From the NCBI GenBank assembly GCA_030527285.1, contig JAUNBC010000008.1:16422-66388 (forward strand): a stretch of 49,967 nt of DNA, in the 5' to 3' direction. Below, piece after piece: positions 24,737-32,921 of this stretch; position 1 is the stretch's first letter, and each line of letters starts with the position of its first letter. Origin of the DNA: Bacillota bacterium (GTDB lineage Bacteria > Bacillota > Dehalobacteriia > UBA4068). Made by a program: the position numbers and the translations under genes. The notes beneath the pieces are model-generated. The model had not been told where the DNA came from, did not search any database, and saw only the letters and a list, made by a program, of their open reading frames with translations.

Positions 24737-24812
24737 ACCGTCCTCTATGCTGTTTAATGCCGCTCATGCGGCAGGTTATCTGAAACCCCGCGCGTTCAGC
24801 GTATGGCGCCGT

Positions 24813-25391
24813 TTATCGTCGTGCCAATCCGTCCACGATATATATTATCTTGGCCGCCTGCTCCAGCGCCTCCATCCTGAACAACGCCTGTTCCACGCTC
24901 TCGCCCAGGGCGATAGCGCCATGCCGCGCCAGCAGCGCCGCGCGGCAGCCGTCCTCCAGCGCCGCCGTATATTCGGCCAGCTCGGGCGTACCGGGCGGCG
25001 CATAGGGCACGGTCGGCACCTGGCCGAGCTGCAATTTAAGATCGACCAGCTCGGCGGCGTTGATGTCGCGCCCGCTCAGGGCAAAGGCCGTGGCATAGGG
25101 CGGATGGGCGTGCACCAGCGCGCCTAACCGCGCCTGGCGGCGGTACAGCCCCAGATGCAGTTCGGTCTCGATCGACGGCACATAGCCCGGCTGCGCCTGT
25201 AAAACGCGCCCCCAAAGATCGACGGCGATGATCTGCTCCGGCTTAAGAAAGCCCTTTGACAGCCCCGAGGCCGTGATATACACCTGCTCGCCGTCGCGCG
25301 CCGAGATATTGCCGTCATTGGCGGCGACCATGCCGCGCAGGTACAAGCGCCGTCCGGCCTCAATGATATCATCTATCAGCTGTTGGTTCAT
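24813..25391 (-). CDS. Class II aldolase/adducin family protein, probable 5-thio/deoxyribulose-1-P aldolase
   Basis: A 192-aa cytoplasmic zinc aldolase of the fuculose-phosphate aldolase type. Zinc ligands and catalytic residue are visible: VHAHPPYATAFA (His pair near 92-94), RHGAIALG (third His near 152) and the Glu in IETELHLGLY near 74; ANDGNISAR near 24 binds phosphate. The ATG at 25391 with GAGGTGAT upstream is chosen over an earlier in-frame start without a site. With mtnA upstream on the same strand, cleavage of 5-methylthioribulose-1-P or 5-deoxyribulose-1-P to DHAP and an aldehyde is the best guess. MtnB dehydratase belongs to the same superfamily and is the main alternative. A 260-bp repeat separates it from mtnA. 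Confidence 0.85.
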   Translation of the reverse strand: MNQQLIDDIIEAGRRLYLRGMVAANDGNISARDGEQVYITASGLSKGFLKPEQIIAVDLWGRVLQAQPGYVPSIETELHLGLYRRQARLGALVHAHPPYATAFALSGRDINAAELVDLKLQLGQVPTVPYAPPGTPELAEYTAALEDGCRAALLARHGAIALGESVEQALFRMEALEQAAKIIYIVDGLARR

Positions 25392-25420
25392 AGCATCACC
25401 TCGAAATCTATAACGCAAGA

Positions 25421-25668
25421 GCGTCTGAAAACACGCACCACCCCCAGCGCGTTCAGAGTTGTCGAAAAGCACGCAACTCCCCCAGCGCGGCCAGAAGCGA
25501 GCGAGACAAGGCGCGGATTTCAGCCAGCGAGGAGCATACTACGAAACGTATGTGACGACGCTGGCTGAAAGCCGCAACGCAGCCAAGGGGTCCCCGCACG
25601 GCACAAAGCGCAGCGACTGCCGGGTGGGGCTTGGCGCAGTATCGCGAAGCTTATGGTCGTGCTGGCGC
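25421..25668 (+). repeat. Composite intergenic repeat, copy 1 (module order B-A)
   Basis: Starts with two tandem degenerate units of about 37 bp (25421-25457, 25458-25494) sharing a CACGCA...CCCCCAGCGCG core. Then comes conserved AGACAAGGCGCG, hairpin module B with perfect 12-bp arms TTTCAGCCAGCG (25518-25529) and CGCTGGCTGAAA (25559-25570), then hairpin module A (25585-25635) with CCCCGCACGGCA and TGCCGGGTGGGG, then the conserved tail TATCGCGAAGCTTATGG. The tail runs into the last codons and stop of mtnA. Related copies lie at 36583-36760 and 48805-48960. Confidence 0.9.
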
Positions 25669-26778
25669 CATCAACTCGTCTGCCTTTAGTATCCCCCGCT
25701 CCGTCACATAGCCGGTGATCAGCTCGGCCGGCACGACGTCGAAGGCCGGATTATAGCCGCATAATTGCGGCGCGGCCATCGGCTCGGCATACCACAATTC
25801 GCCGATCTCGCCGCCGTCACGCTGCTCGATGACTATATCCGCGCCGCTGGCGCAATCCGCGTCGAGCGTGGACAGCGGCACGCAGCTATAAACCGGCACC
25901 TGATAATAATGCGCGGCGATAGCCAGCGGCAGCGTACCGATCTTGTTGGCGATATCGCCGTTTCTGGCGACGCGGTCGCAGCCGACCAGCGCCACGTCGA
26001 TGCGTCCGGCGGCCATCAGCGAGGCCGCCATATTATCGCAGATCAGCGTCGTGTCAATACCGGCGCGCTGCATTTCCCAGGCCGTGAGCCGCGCCCCCTG
26101 CAGCAGCGGCCGCGTCTCGTCGCAATACAGCCTGACCTGCCAGCCGCGCCCGGCGGCCAGATACAGCGGCGCTAAGGCCGTGCCGATACCGCCGGTGGCC
26201 AAAGCGCCGGCGTTACAATGAGTGAGCACGCCGCAGCCGGGTTTGAGCAGGGTCAGGCCATGCTCGCCGATCGCCTGACAGAGCTGCTTATCCTCGTTGT
26301 CGATCGCCTCGGCCTCGGCCAGCAGCGCCGCCAGCAGCCGCTCGCGCGACTGTTGACCGCCGCGTACGTAAACTGCGCCATCGCCAAAGTCAGGCGGGCC
26401 TTCTGCACGCGCCGAGCCCTGCGTGTTTTCGCCCGTTCTCGCGTGTGCCGCCGCCACCGCCATCATTCGCTTGACCGCCCAGCCTAAATTGACCGCCGTG
26501 GGGCGCGCCTCGATCAGCCTTGACGCGGCATAGGCCAAAGACGGCAGCAGGTTTTCGTTCTCGTCGCGCGCCGCCAGCACGTACAGGCCATAGGCGGCGG
26601 CGATGCCGATAGCCGGCGCGCCGCGCACACGCAGCTTGGCGATGGCCTCTATCATCTCGTCGAGGCGGGTCAAACGCAGATATTGCAGGTTTTGCGGCAG
26701 GCGGGTCTGGTCGATGATCACCAGCGACAAATCGTTTTTGAACAACTGTACCGCCTGCGGTATGTCGATATTGCTCAT
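25651..26778 (-). CDS. mtnA: S-methyl-5-thioribose-1-phosphate isomerase
   Basis: A 375-aa cytoplasmic aldose-ketose isomerase of the eIF2B-like family converting methylthioribose-1-P (or 5-deoxyribose-1-P) to the ribulose-1-P form. Visible: RVRGAPAIGIAAAYGLY near residue 52, THCNAGALATGGIGTAL near 188 with the catalytic Cys, and GCDRVARNGDIANKIGT near 268 with the catalytic Asp. AAGGAG lies 8 nt before the ATG. Its start overlaps the YfiH-family gene by 4 nt (ATGA). Its final codons and stop lie inside the conserved tail of intergenic repeat copy 1. Confidence 0.95.
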   Translation of the reverse strand: MSNIDIPQAVQLFKNDLSLVIIDQTRLPQNLQYLRLTRLDEMIEAIAKLRVRGAPAIGIAAAYGLYVLAARDENENLLPSLAYAASRLIEARPTAVNLGWAVKRMMAVAAAHARTGENTQGSARAEGPPDFGDGAVYVRGGQQSRERLLAALLAEAEAIDNEDKQLCQAIGEHGLTLLKPGCGVLTHCNAGALATGGIGTALAPLYLAAGRGWQVRLYCDETRPLLQGARLTAWEMQRAGIDTTLICDNMAASLMAAGRIDVALVGCDRVARNGDIANKIGTLPLAIAAHYYQVPVYSCVPLSTLDADCASGADIVIEQRDGGEIGELWYAEPMAAPQLCGYNPAFDVVPAELITGYVTERGILKADELMAPARP

Positions 26779-27647
26779 GCTCTCACTCCTTGCGCTCGAT
26801 TATCGTCCAGACAGATACAGGCGGCCATGCTGCCGCGCTCGGCTCCTTGCAGACGATGCGAATAGAACAGCTGCGGATTACAGATCGTGCACAGGCCGCC
26901 GATGATGATATGCTCGGCCAGCAGACCGGCCTCGAGCAATATCTGCCGGTTGGCGCGCCACAAGTCGAGCAAAAAGCGCCCCGTACCGTCGGCGGCGCAC
27001 ATGCCGCCCGCCTCGTCGCGCACGGCGGCAAACTGCTCCGCCACCTCCCGGCCCACCTGATAGCAGCAGGGACCGGCGGAGGGGCCGATAGCGGCGACGA
27101 TCTGCTCGGGCGGCACGCCGTAGGCCGCGAATTCGCGCACCATCGCCGCGCCGATACGGGCAACGGTACCGCGCCAGCCGGCATGAGCTACCGCGATCAC
27201 GGCCGGCCGCGCAGCCGGCGGGGCGTAGAAGAACAGCGGCGCGCAATCGGCGTGATGCGTGACGAGCGGCGTATGCAAAGCGTCGGTGATCAGGCCGTCG
27301 ATAGCGGTATAATCGCGGGGGCGCAGCAGCCCCTTGCCGCGGTCGGCGGCGGTGACGCGGCGAATGGCCGCGCCATGCGTTTGCAGCGACAGCACGCTGC
27401 CGTCCATATCCACGCCCAGCGCCGCGCCGAAGCGGCGGTAATTCTCGCGCACCGTCGGCTGATCGTCGCCATTGTTCACGCCGAGATTGAGCGCGGCGCG
27501 CGCGCCGCCGCTGACCCCGCCCAGCCGCGTGGAGAAACCGTGACGCAACCCGGCGGCTGCGTATGCGTCGAGCGCGGGAAAGCTGTAATACAGCACGCCG
27601 TCGGCGCTGAGGTTCGCCTTCATCCGTCCGGTCGGGTATTCGCTCAT
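26775..27647 (-). CDS. pgeF: YfiH/PgeF family protein (purine nucleoside phosphorylase / peptidoglycan editing factor)
   Basis: A 290-aa cytoplasmic protein of the multicopper-oxidase-like YfiH/LACC1 family. Zinc and catalytic residues are visible in THHADCAPLFF (near 143), AHAGWRGT (near 170) and IGPSAGPCCYQVG (near 203). Family members act as purine nucleoside enzymes, including phosphorolysis of adenosine and methylthioadenosine, and one is linked to peptidoglycan editing. The ATG at 27647 follows GGAGG by 5 nt; an upstream in-frame extension has no site and no family similarity. Its stop overlaps the mtnA start, which favours a nucleoside-phosphorylase role here. Confidence 0.9.
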   Translation of the reverse strand: MSEYPTGRMKANLSADGVLYYSFPALDAYAAAGLRHGFSTRLGGVSGGARAALNLGVNNGDDQPTVRENYRRFGAALGVDMDGSVLSLQTHGAAIRRVTAADRGKGLLRPRDYTAIDGLITDALHTPLVTHHADCAPLFFYAPPAARPAVIAVAHAGWRGTVARIGAAMVREFAAYGVPPEQIVAAIGPSAGPCCYQVGREVAEQFAAVRDEAGGMCAADGTGRFLLDLWRANRQILLEAGLLAEHIIIGGLCTICNPQLFYSHRLQGAERGSMAACICLDDNRAQGVRA

Positions 27648-27730
27648 ATTTCCTCCATAGCAGCGACGTAAACAAAGCCGCCCATCAGGCGGGCAACTTA
27701 GGGAGGCGTCGGTTTTCCGCAACTTATTCA

Positions 27731-27756
27731 AAAAGCCCTGCGTAAGTAGGGCTTTT
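27731..27756 (-). terminator. Terminator downstream of the CDP-alcohol phosphatidyltransferase
   Basis: AAAAGCCCT (27731-27739) pairs with AGGGCTTTT (27748-27756); on the minus strand it is followed by more T. It separates the transferase gene from the YfiH-mtnA operon. Confidence 0.85.
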
Positions 27757-27802
27757 CCCAAAAGCTGGCGGCTCAAGTCAAAAGCAGGTCCGCGCCCGCT
27801 GC

Positions 27803-28450
27803 CTAATCATCGGCGTTGAGCTTTTGATCGTATAAATTCTTATAGCGTATCATCGAGTAGATCAGCAGCAGGCTGATAATAAAGGAGATCGCCGTCACCC
27901 CCGGCGGCTGCAGCTGGCGGCTGAACAAGAGAATGGCGATGATGCCGGCATAGAAAACGGCAGTAGCGAGCTTGCCCCACCAGCAGGCGGAAAAGGGCTG
28001 CTTACCGGCGCGCAGCAGCCTGAGCCCCATCAGCAGCATCAGCAATTCCTTGACCGCCAAAATCAGCACCAGCGGTATCAGCATATGATGCGCCAGGCAC
28101 AATACCACGGCCAGGGCTAATTGCGTCAGCTTATCGGCAAGCGGGTCGAGCATTTTGCCCAGCGGCGTGATCTGATTGAAATGGCGCGCTATCCAGCCGT
28201 CAAGAATATCGGTGAGGCCGGAGGCCAGCACCACCAGCGCCGCCGCCAGCGGACGCTCCTGAAACACATAGTAGAGCATCAGCGGTATCAGCGCCAGACG
28301 CAGCAGCGACAGCAGATTGGGCAGCGTCATATTATTCGACAGCCGGTAGGGGGTAAAGTCGATCTTGCCCGCGGCGGACGCGGCGAGCGCGGCGGGCGCT
28401 GACGATTTGCTATGCAATTCGCGGTTATCGGTATCGTTCATGCTCATCAT
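27803..28450 (-). CDS. CDP-alcohol phosphatidyltransferase family protein (PgsA-like)
   Basis: A 215-aa integral membrane enzyme that joins a CDP-activated lipid to an alcohol. The complete motif D-G-x2-A-R-x8-G-x3-D-x3-D is present (DGWIARHFNQITPLGKMLDP and following Ala-Asp, near residues 83-105), so it should be active. Length and topology fit phosphatidylglycerophosphate synthase or a short cardiolipin synthase. An extra 30-residue polar N-terminus precedes the family start MTLPNLLSLLR. Start choice is uncertain: three clustered ATGs follow a four-codon minicistron that uses the AAGGAG site. Confidence 0.88.
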   Translation of the reverse strand: MMSMNDTDNRELHSKSSAPAALAASAAGKIDFTPYRLSNNMTLPNLLSLLRLALIPLMLYYVFQERPLAAALVVLASGLTDILDGWIARHFNQITPLGKMLDPLADKLTQLALAVVLCLAHHMLIPLVLILAVKELLMLLMGLRLLRAGKQPFSACWWGKLATAVFYAGIIAILLFSRQLQPPGVTAISFIISLLLIYSMIRYKNLYDQKLNADD

Positions 28451-28464
28451 TAGCGGTTGCTCAT
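28450..28464 (-). CDS. Four-codon minicistron coupled to the phosphatidyltransferase
   Basis: On the minus strand AAGGAG (28473-28468) is 3 nt from ATG AGC AAC CGC TAA, and the TAA overlaps the ATG of the next gene (TAATG). The ribosome site is 17 nt from the real gene, too far to serve it directly, so reinitiation after a tetrapeptide (MSNR) is plausible. Expression is unproven. Confidence 0.35.
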   Translation of the reverse strand: MSNR

Positions 28465-28528
28465 GCTCTCCTTACGCGGTTATCGGCGGCGGCGTTACCA
28501 CGCTGCTATTATCCTTATATGATAAATT

Positions 28529-31102
28529 CTATGCCGCGCCCTGTTTCCCTCTTTTACCGCGTTTGACCAACTCCACCAGCGGCACCATGGCGAAAGCCAA
28601 CAGCAAGGACAGCAGCAGCAACGGCAGCGGCAGCGGCTCCAGCCTGAACAGCGCGGCGAGCGGCGGGATATACAGCAGCGCCATGTTCAGCGCCAGCGCC
28701 AGGAGCATCGCCGCCGCCAGATACGGATTGCCCGCCTCCAGCGCGAATACCGACCGCTCGCGGCTGCGCATATTCCAGCTATGGAATATCTCCGCCGCCG
28801 ACAGCGTGACGAAGGCCATGCTCATCGCCGCCGCCTCGCCCCGCGCCGCGCCCGCGCCATAGGCGAGCAGCGTCAGCGCCGCCGCCGCCGCGCCCTGATA
28901 CAGTATATCCGCAGCCATGCCGCCGGCAAAAATGCTCTGCCGCGCCGCGCGCGGCGGCCGCCGCATCGTCTGCGGCTCCGGCGGCTCCATGCCCAGCGCG
29001 ATGGCGGGAAAGCAATCGGTGATCAGATTTATCCACAGCAGATGCACCGGCAGAAACAGCCGTATGCCGAGCATCGTGGCGGCGAATATCGCCAGCACCT
29101 CCGCCAAATTGGACGATAGCAGAAAGCCGATCGCCTTGCGGATATTATCATAAATGCGCCGCCCCTCGCGCACCGCCGCGACGATGGTGGCAAAATTATC
29201 GTCGGCGAGTATAACGTCCGCCACCTGCTTGGAGACCTCGGAGCCGCTGATCCCCATGCCCACGCCGATATCGGCAGCCTGCAAGGCCGGCGCGTCGTTG
29301 ACCCCGTCGCCGGTCATCGCCGTGACCGCGCCCGCCGCCTGCCAGGCGCGGACGATGCGCAGCTTGTCGTCGGGAGCCACGCGCGCATAGACGCGGCAGC
29401 GCTTGACCGCCTGCGCCAGCTGCCGGTCGTCGAGCCGCGCCAGCTCCGCGCCGGTCATCACCTGCCCCTCGCCGGCCTCGATGCCTACCTGCGCCGCTAT
29501 CGCCGCCGCCGTGAGCGGATTATCGCCCGATATCATCACCGCCGTCAGCCCCGCCGCCCTCGCCTCCGCTATCGCGGCCGCCGCCTCGGCGCGCGGCGGG
29601 TCGATGATACCGGCGCAGCCGATATAGGTCAGCCCGCGCTCATCCAGCCGCTCGCCGTCGCGATAGGCCGCCGCCAGCAGCCTAAGCGCCTGCCGCGCCC
29701 ACTCGTCATGCTGCCGCCGCACTTGCTCGCGCCGTCCGGCGGTAAGCGGCCGCCTTTGCCCGTCATCGTCCAGATAATGCGTGGATAATTCCAGTATGCG
29801 CTCGGGCGCTCCCTTCGTATATTGCCGTAACGCCGGTACGCCGCCGGACGCAGCGCGGTGCAAGGTGGACATCAGCTTGCGCGCGCTGTCGAAGGGCAGC
29901 TCGCCGGCGCGCGGATAGGCGGCGCGGCTTAGCGCCGCGTCGCAGCCCTGCTCCGCCGCCCAGGCTAACAAGGCCGTCTCGGTAGGGTCGCCGCCGGCCG
30001 ATAGCTGCGCGTCATTGCACAGCGTCATCGCCAGCGCCAGCTCCGCGCCGCCGCTATGCGCGACCACGCGCATCTTGTTCTCGGTCAGCGTGCCGGTCTT
30101 ATCGCTGCAGATCACCGAGGCCGCGCCCAGCGTCTCCACCGCCATCAGCCGCCGCACGATGGCGCGGCGGCGGCTCATCGCCGCCATGCCGAGACTGAGC
30201 AGCAGCGTCACCACCACCACCAGCCCCTCCGGTATCGCCGCCACCGCCAGCGATATCGCCAGCATCAGCGCATCCAATAGCTGCTGCGGCGTGTCCGTGC
30301 CGCCCTGCCATAGCAGCAGGCCGAAGATCAGCGCGCAGATCGCGCCCACCGCCAGCGACAGCAGCCGCGATAATTCCGCCATCTTGCCTTGCAGCGGCGT
30401 TTTCAGCGCCGTCTCCTGCTCCAGCAGCGCTGCGATATGCCCCAGTTCGCTGTCCATGCCGCAGGCCGCCGCCACGCCCGTTCCGCGCCCGCATAGCACC
30501 GGCGAGCCGGCATAGGCCATATTGCAGCGCGCCGCCAATGGCTGCTCCGCGTCCGCCGCCAGCGCCGCCGCGTCCTTGCCGACCGGCGCGCTCTCGCCGG
30601 TCAGGCTGCTCTCATCGCAGCGCAGCTGCTGTGCGTCGAGCAGGCGCAGATCGGCGGGCACGATATCACCGGCCTCCAGCAGCACGATATCGCCGGGCAC
30701 GATCTCCGCCGCGGGAAGCCGCACGGTCTTGCCCGCGCGGCGCAGCGTGGCCATGGGCGCGGACAGGCGCGCCAAAGCCGCCGCCGCGCGCGCCGCTTTG
30801 CCCTCCTGATACAGGCCGAGGCAGGCGTTCAGCAGCACCACCACGGCGATGATCAGCGTATCCGCCCATTCGCCGAACCAGGCCGAGACAGCCGCCGCCG
30901 CCAGCAGTATCAGCACCATCGGGTCGTTCAATTGCGCAGCGCAGCGCCGGTACAGCGGCGTAGGCTTGGCCTCGCGCAATTTGTTCTCGCCGTACAATTG
31001 CCGCCGCAGCGCCGCCTCGCGCCCGCTCAGACCGGCCTCGCCGCTGCCCAGCCGCCGCAGCACCTCGTCCGCGTCAAGCAGATATGCGTCTTTCACCAGC
31101 AT
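28529..31102 (-). CDS. Cation-translocating P-type ATPase, Ca2+ type (IIA)
   Basis: An 857-aa inner-membrane pump. N-terminal cation-ATPase domain with LGSGEAGLSGREAALRRQLYG; actuator TGES (near 168); M4 AIPEGL; phosphorylation motif DKTGTLT near 335; KGAPERIL nucleotide-binding; hinge GDGVNDAPAL. The calcium ligands of SERCA site II are conserved: Glu in PEGL, Asn and Glu in SSNLAEV of M5, Asn, Thr and Asp in WINLITD of M6. The M8 glutamate of site I is not apparent, as in one-calcium bacterial pumps. Export of Ca2+ is therefore likely. GAGGTGAT precedes the ATG. It is divergent from an aminotransferase gene. Confidence 0.95.
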   Translation of the reverse strand: MLVKDAYLLDADEVLRRLGSGEAGLSGREAALRRQLYGENKLREAKPTPLYRRCAAQLNDPMVLILLAAAAVSAWFGEWADTLIIAVVVLLNACLGLYQEGKAARAAAALARLSAPMATLRRAGKTVRLPAAEIVPGDIVLLEAGDIVPADLRLLDAQQLRCDESSLTGESAPVGKDAAALAADAEQPLAARCNMAYAGSPVLCGRGTGVAAACGMDSELGHIAALLEQETALKTPLQGKMAELSRLLSLAVGAICALIFGLLLWQGGTDTPQQLLDALMLAISLAVAAIPEGLVVVVTLLLSLGMAAMSRRRAIVRRLMAVETLGAASVICSDKTGTLTENKMRVVAHSGGAELALAMTLCNDAQLSAGGDPTETALLAWAAEQGCDAALSRAAYPRAGELPFDSARKLMSTLHRAASGGVPALRQYTKGAPERILELSTHYLDDDGQRRPLTAGRREQVRRQHDEWARQALRLLAAAYRDGERLDERGLTYIGCAGIIDPPRAEAAAAIAEARAAGLTAVMISGDNPLTAAAIAAQVGIEAGEGQVMTGAELARLDDRQLAQAVKRCRVYARVAPDDKLRIVRAWQAAGAVTAMTGDGVNDAPALQAADIGVGMGISGSEVSKQVADVILADDNFATIVAAVREGRRIYDNIRKAIGFLLSSNLAEVLAIFAATMLGIRLFLPVHLLWINLITDCFPAIALGMEPPEPQTMRRPPRAARQSIFAGGMAADILYQGAAAAALTLLAYGAGAARGEAAAMSMAFVTLSAAEIFHSWNMRSRERSVFALEAGNPYLAAAMLLALALNMALLYIPPLAALFRLEPLPLPLLLLSLLLAFAMVPLVELVKRGKRGKQGAA

Positions 31103-31216
31103 ACTATCACCTCGGCATAATCTATGCGCCGGGGGACCGAAGCATGTCTTTGCGCATATAATGAAGCAGGAAACACCGGCGATAATCCCCCGCTATTATA
31201 TAGAAAGGACGATACG

Positions 31217-32365
31217 ATGATATATCTCGACAACGCCGCCGGCAGCCATCCCAAGCCGCCGCAGCTCAGCGCCGCGCTGACCGCCGCGCTCGACCGCTAC
31301 GGCGCTAATCCCGGGCGCGGCAATTACCGGCTCAGCCGCGAGACCGCGGTGATGTTAGAGACGGTGCGCGAGCGGCTGACCGCCTTTTTCGGCGGCACGG
31401 ACAGCCGCCGCATGGTCTTTACCTCCGGAGCCACGGCGGCGCTGAATATGGCGATATACGGCCTGATGCGGCCGGGGCAGGAGCTGATCATCTCCGGAGC
31501 CGAGCATAACGCCGTGTACCGGCCGGCGGCGGCGCTGGCCGACAGCCGCATGATCAAGCTGCTGCGCGCGCCGGCGGATCGATACGGCTACGTCCCGGTA
31601 GAGGAATTTGCGCGGCGCATCAGCCCGCGCACCGGCCTGCTGGCCTGCGTGCATGCCTCTAATGTGTGCGGCGCGGTACAGCCGGTAGAGCGGCTGGCCG
31701 AGCTGGCCGCGCAGCGGCGGCTGCCGCTGCTGATCGACGCGGCGCAGACGGCGGGGCTGGCCGATATCCGCCTCGACCGCCTGCCCGGGAGGGTGCTGTT
31801 GGCCTTTCCCGCGCATAAGGCGCTGTACGGTATCGCCGGACTGGGCGGCCTGTACGTGTCGCTGGGCGTTGACCTGCGCCCGCTGCTGCATGGCGGCACG
31901 GGTACGCTCTCCGAACAGCGGGCGATGCCGGCGGAGCTGCCGCAACGGCTGGAGGCCGGCAGCCTCAATACGCCGGCGGTAGCGGCGCTCGGCGCGGCGC
32001 TGGACTTCGTCGCCGAGCGCGGCGTGGAACAGCTGTACGCGCAGGCGCGGCGGCTCGCCGATCTGCTGGCGGAAAAGCTGGGCAATATCCCGCGCGTGCG
32101 TCTGCAGCTGCCGCCCGAGCCGCGCCCGCGTATGCCGGTGCTGTCGCTGACCATCGACGGCATCTGCGCCAATCAGGCGGCGGACTGGCTGGACGCGGAC
32201 TATGATATCGCGGTGCGCGCCGGCTATCACTGCGCGCCGCTGGTGCATAAGGCGCTCGGCACATGGGAGGAAGGCACGCTGCGCATCTCCCCCGGCTGCT
32301 TCAACAGCGAACGCGATATCGAGCAGACCGCCCGCGCCATCGCCGCCATCGCAAAACGGGTTTAG
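31217..32365 (+). CDS. Class V aminotransferase, cysteine desulfurase-like (second paralogue)
   Basis: A 382-aa PLP enzyme of the same CsdB-like group as the gene at 15495. Visible: YLDNAAGSHPKPPQL at the start, VHASNVCGA near 154, DAAQTAG near 177, Schiff-base lysine in FPAHKALYGIAGLGG near 199, LEAGSLNTPA near 248, and C-terminal AGYHCAPLVHKALGTW with the candidate catalytic cysteine. The ATG at 31217 with AAAGGA 8 nt upstream is chosen over an earlier in-frame ATG that lacks a site. It is apparently monocistronic, with no Fe-S scaffold or selenium gene beside it, so the acceptor is unknown. Confidence 0.9.
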   Translation: MIYLDNAAGSHPKPPQLSAALTAALDRYGANPGRGNYRLSRETAVMLETVRERLTAFFGGTDSRRMVFTSGATAALNMAIYGLMRPGQELIISGAEHNAVYRPAAALADSRMIKLLRAPADRYGYVPVEEFARRISPRTGLLACVHASNVCGAVQPVERLAELAAQRRLPLLIDAAQTAGLADIRLDRLPGRVLLAFPAHKALYGIAGLGGLYVSLGVDLRPLLHGGTGTLSEQRAMPAELPQRLEAGSLNTPAVAALGAALDFVAERGVEQLYAQARRLADLLAEKLGNIPRVRLQLPPEPRPRMPVLSLTIDGICANQAADWLDADYDIAVRAGYHCAPLVHKALGTWEEGTLRISPGCFNSERDIEQTARAIAAIAKRV

Positions 32366-32419
32366 AACAGCGGGCGGTGGCCAGCCGCCAGATGTCAGCT
32401 CTTGCGGCCATCTTTCATC

Positions 32420-32448
32420 TTGACAGCCGCCGCGGAGACAGCTATAAT
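32420..32448 (+). promoter_or_regulatory. Perfect consensus promoter of the MarR-ABC operon
   Basis: TTGACA (32420-32425), 17-bp spacer, TATAAT (32443-32448). Between it and the MarR start lie two direct copies of CCGAACA/GCGAACA, candidate autoregulatory contacts. Confidence 0.85.
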
Positions 32449-32480
32449 GTTAGTTGCCGAACAGTTAGGGGGCGAACAAT

Positions 32481-32921
32481 ATGGAAGACAGGTCTATCGG
32501 ACGCGAATTGAAAAGCGTCTCTGTGCTGCTCAAACGCCGCTTGAACGACGGCGCAGCGCGCAGCGGCATCGAGCTGATCAGCGGCGCGCAGGGGTTGATA
32601 CTCAATCACCTGTTCGAGCAGCGCTATACCGTGGTCTGCCAGAAGGATATCGAGCAGGCCTTCGACATTCGCCGCTCCACGGTCAGCGGCGTGCTGTCGC
32701 TGATGGAGAAAAACGGCCTTATCGAACGCGCGAGCGTACCCGGCGACGCGCGGCTCAAATGCCTGCGCCTGACCGCCAAGGGTCTGCGGCAGCAGCAGCT
32801 GATACGCAGCGAGATCATGCTGCTGGAGCAGCAGATACGCCGCGGGCTCGGCGAGGCGGAGCTGGCGGTCTTTTTTGGCGTGATGGACAAGATCCGCGCC
32901 AATCTGCAGGAGGAGCTATGA
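32481..32921 (+). CDS. MarR family transcriptional regulator
   Basis: A 146-aa winged-helix repressor. The DNA-binding core is QKDIEQAFDIRRSTVSGVL (near residues 54-72) followed by SLMEKNGLIERASVPGDARL, the MarR wing with the D-x-R motif. It is the first gene of an operon with two ABC exporter genes and overlaps the next by 4 nt (ATGA), the standard layout for a ligand-released repressor of its own drug exporter. The promoter is perfect consensus, so repression must be effective. The Shine-Dalgarno is weak (GGGGG, about 8 nt). Confidence 0.93.
   Translation: MEDRSIGRELKSVSVLLKRRLNDGAARSGIELISGAQGLILNHLFEQRYTVVCQKDIEQAFDIRRSTVSGVLSLMEKNGLIERASVPGDARLKCLRLTAKGLRQQQLIRSEIMLLEQQIRRGLGEAELAVFFGVMDKIRANLQEEL

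Noticed and set aside
31124..31216. Upstream extension of the second class V aminotransferase
   Set aside because: The extra 31 residues have no ribosome site and no similarity to the family start, whereas ATG at 31217 has AAAGGA upstream and begins at the conserved YLDNAA.
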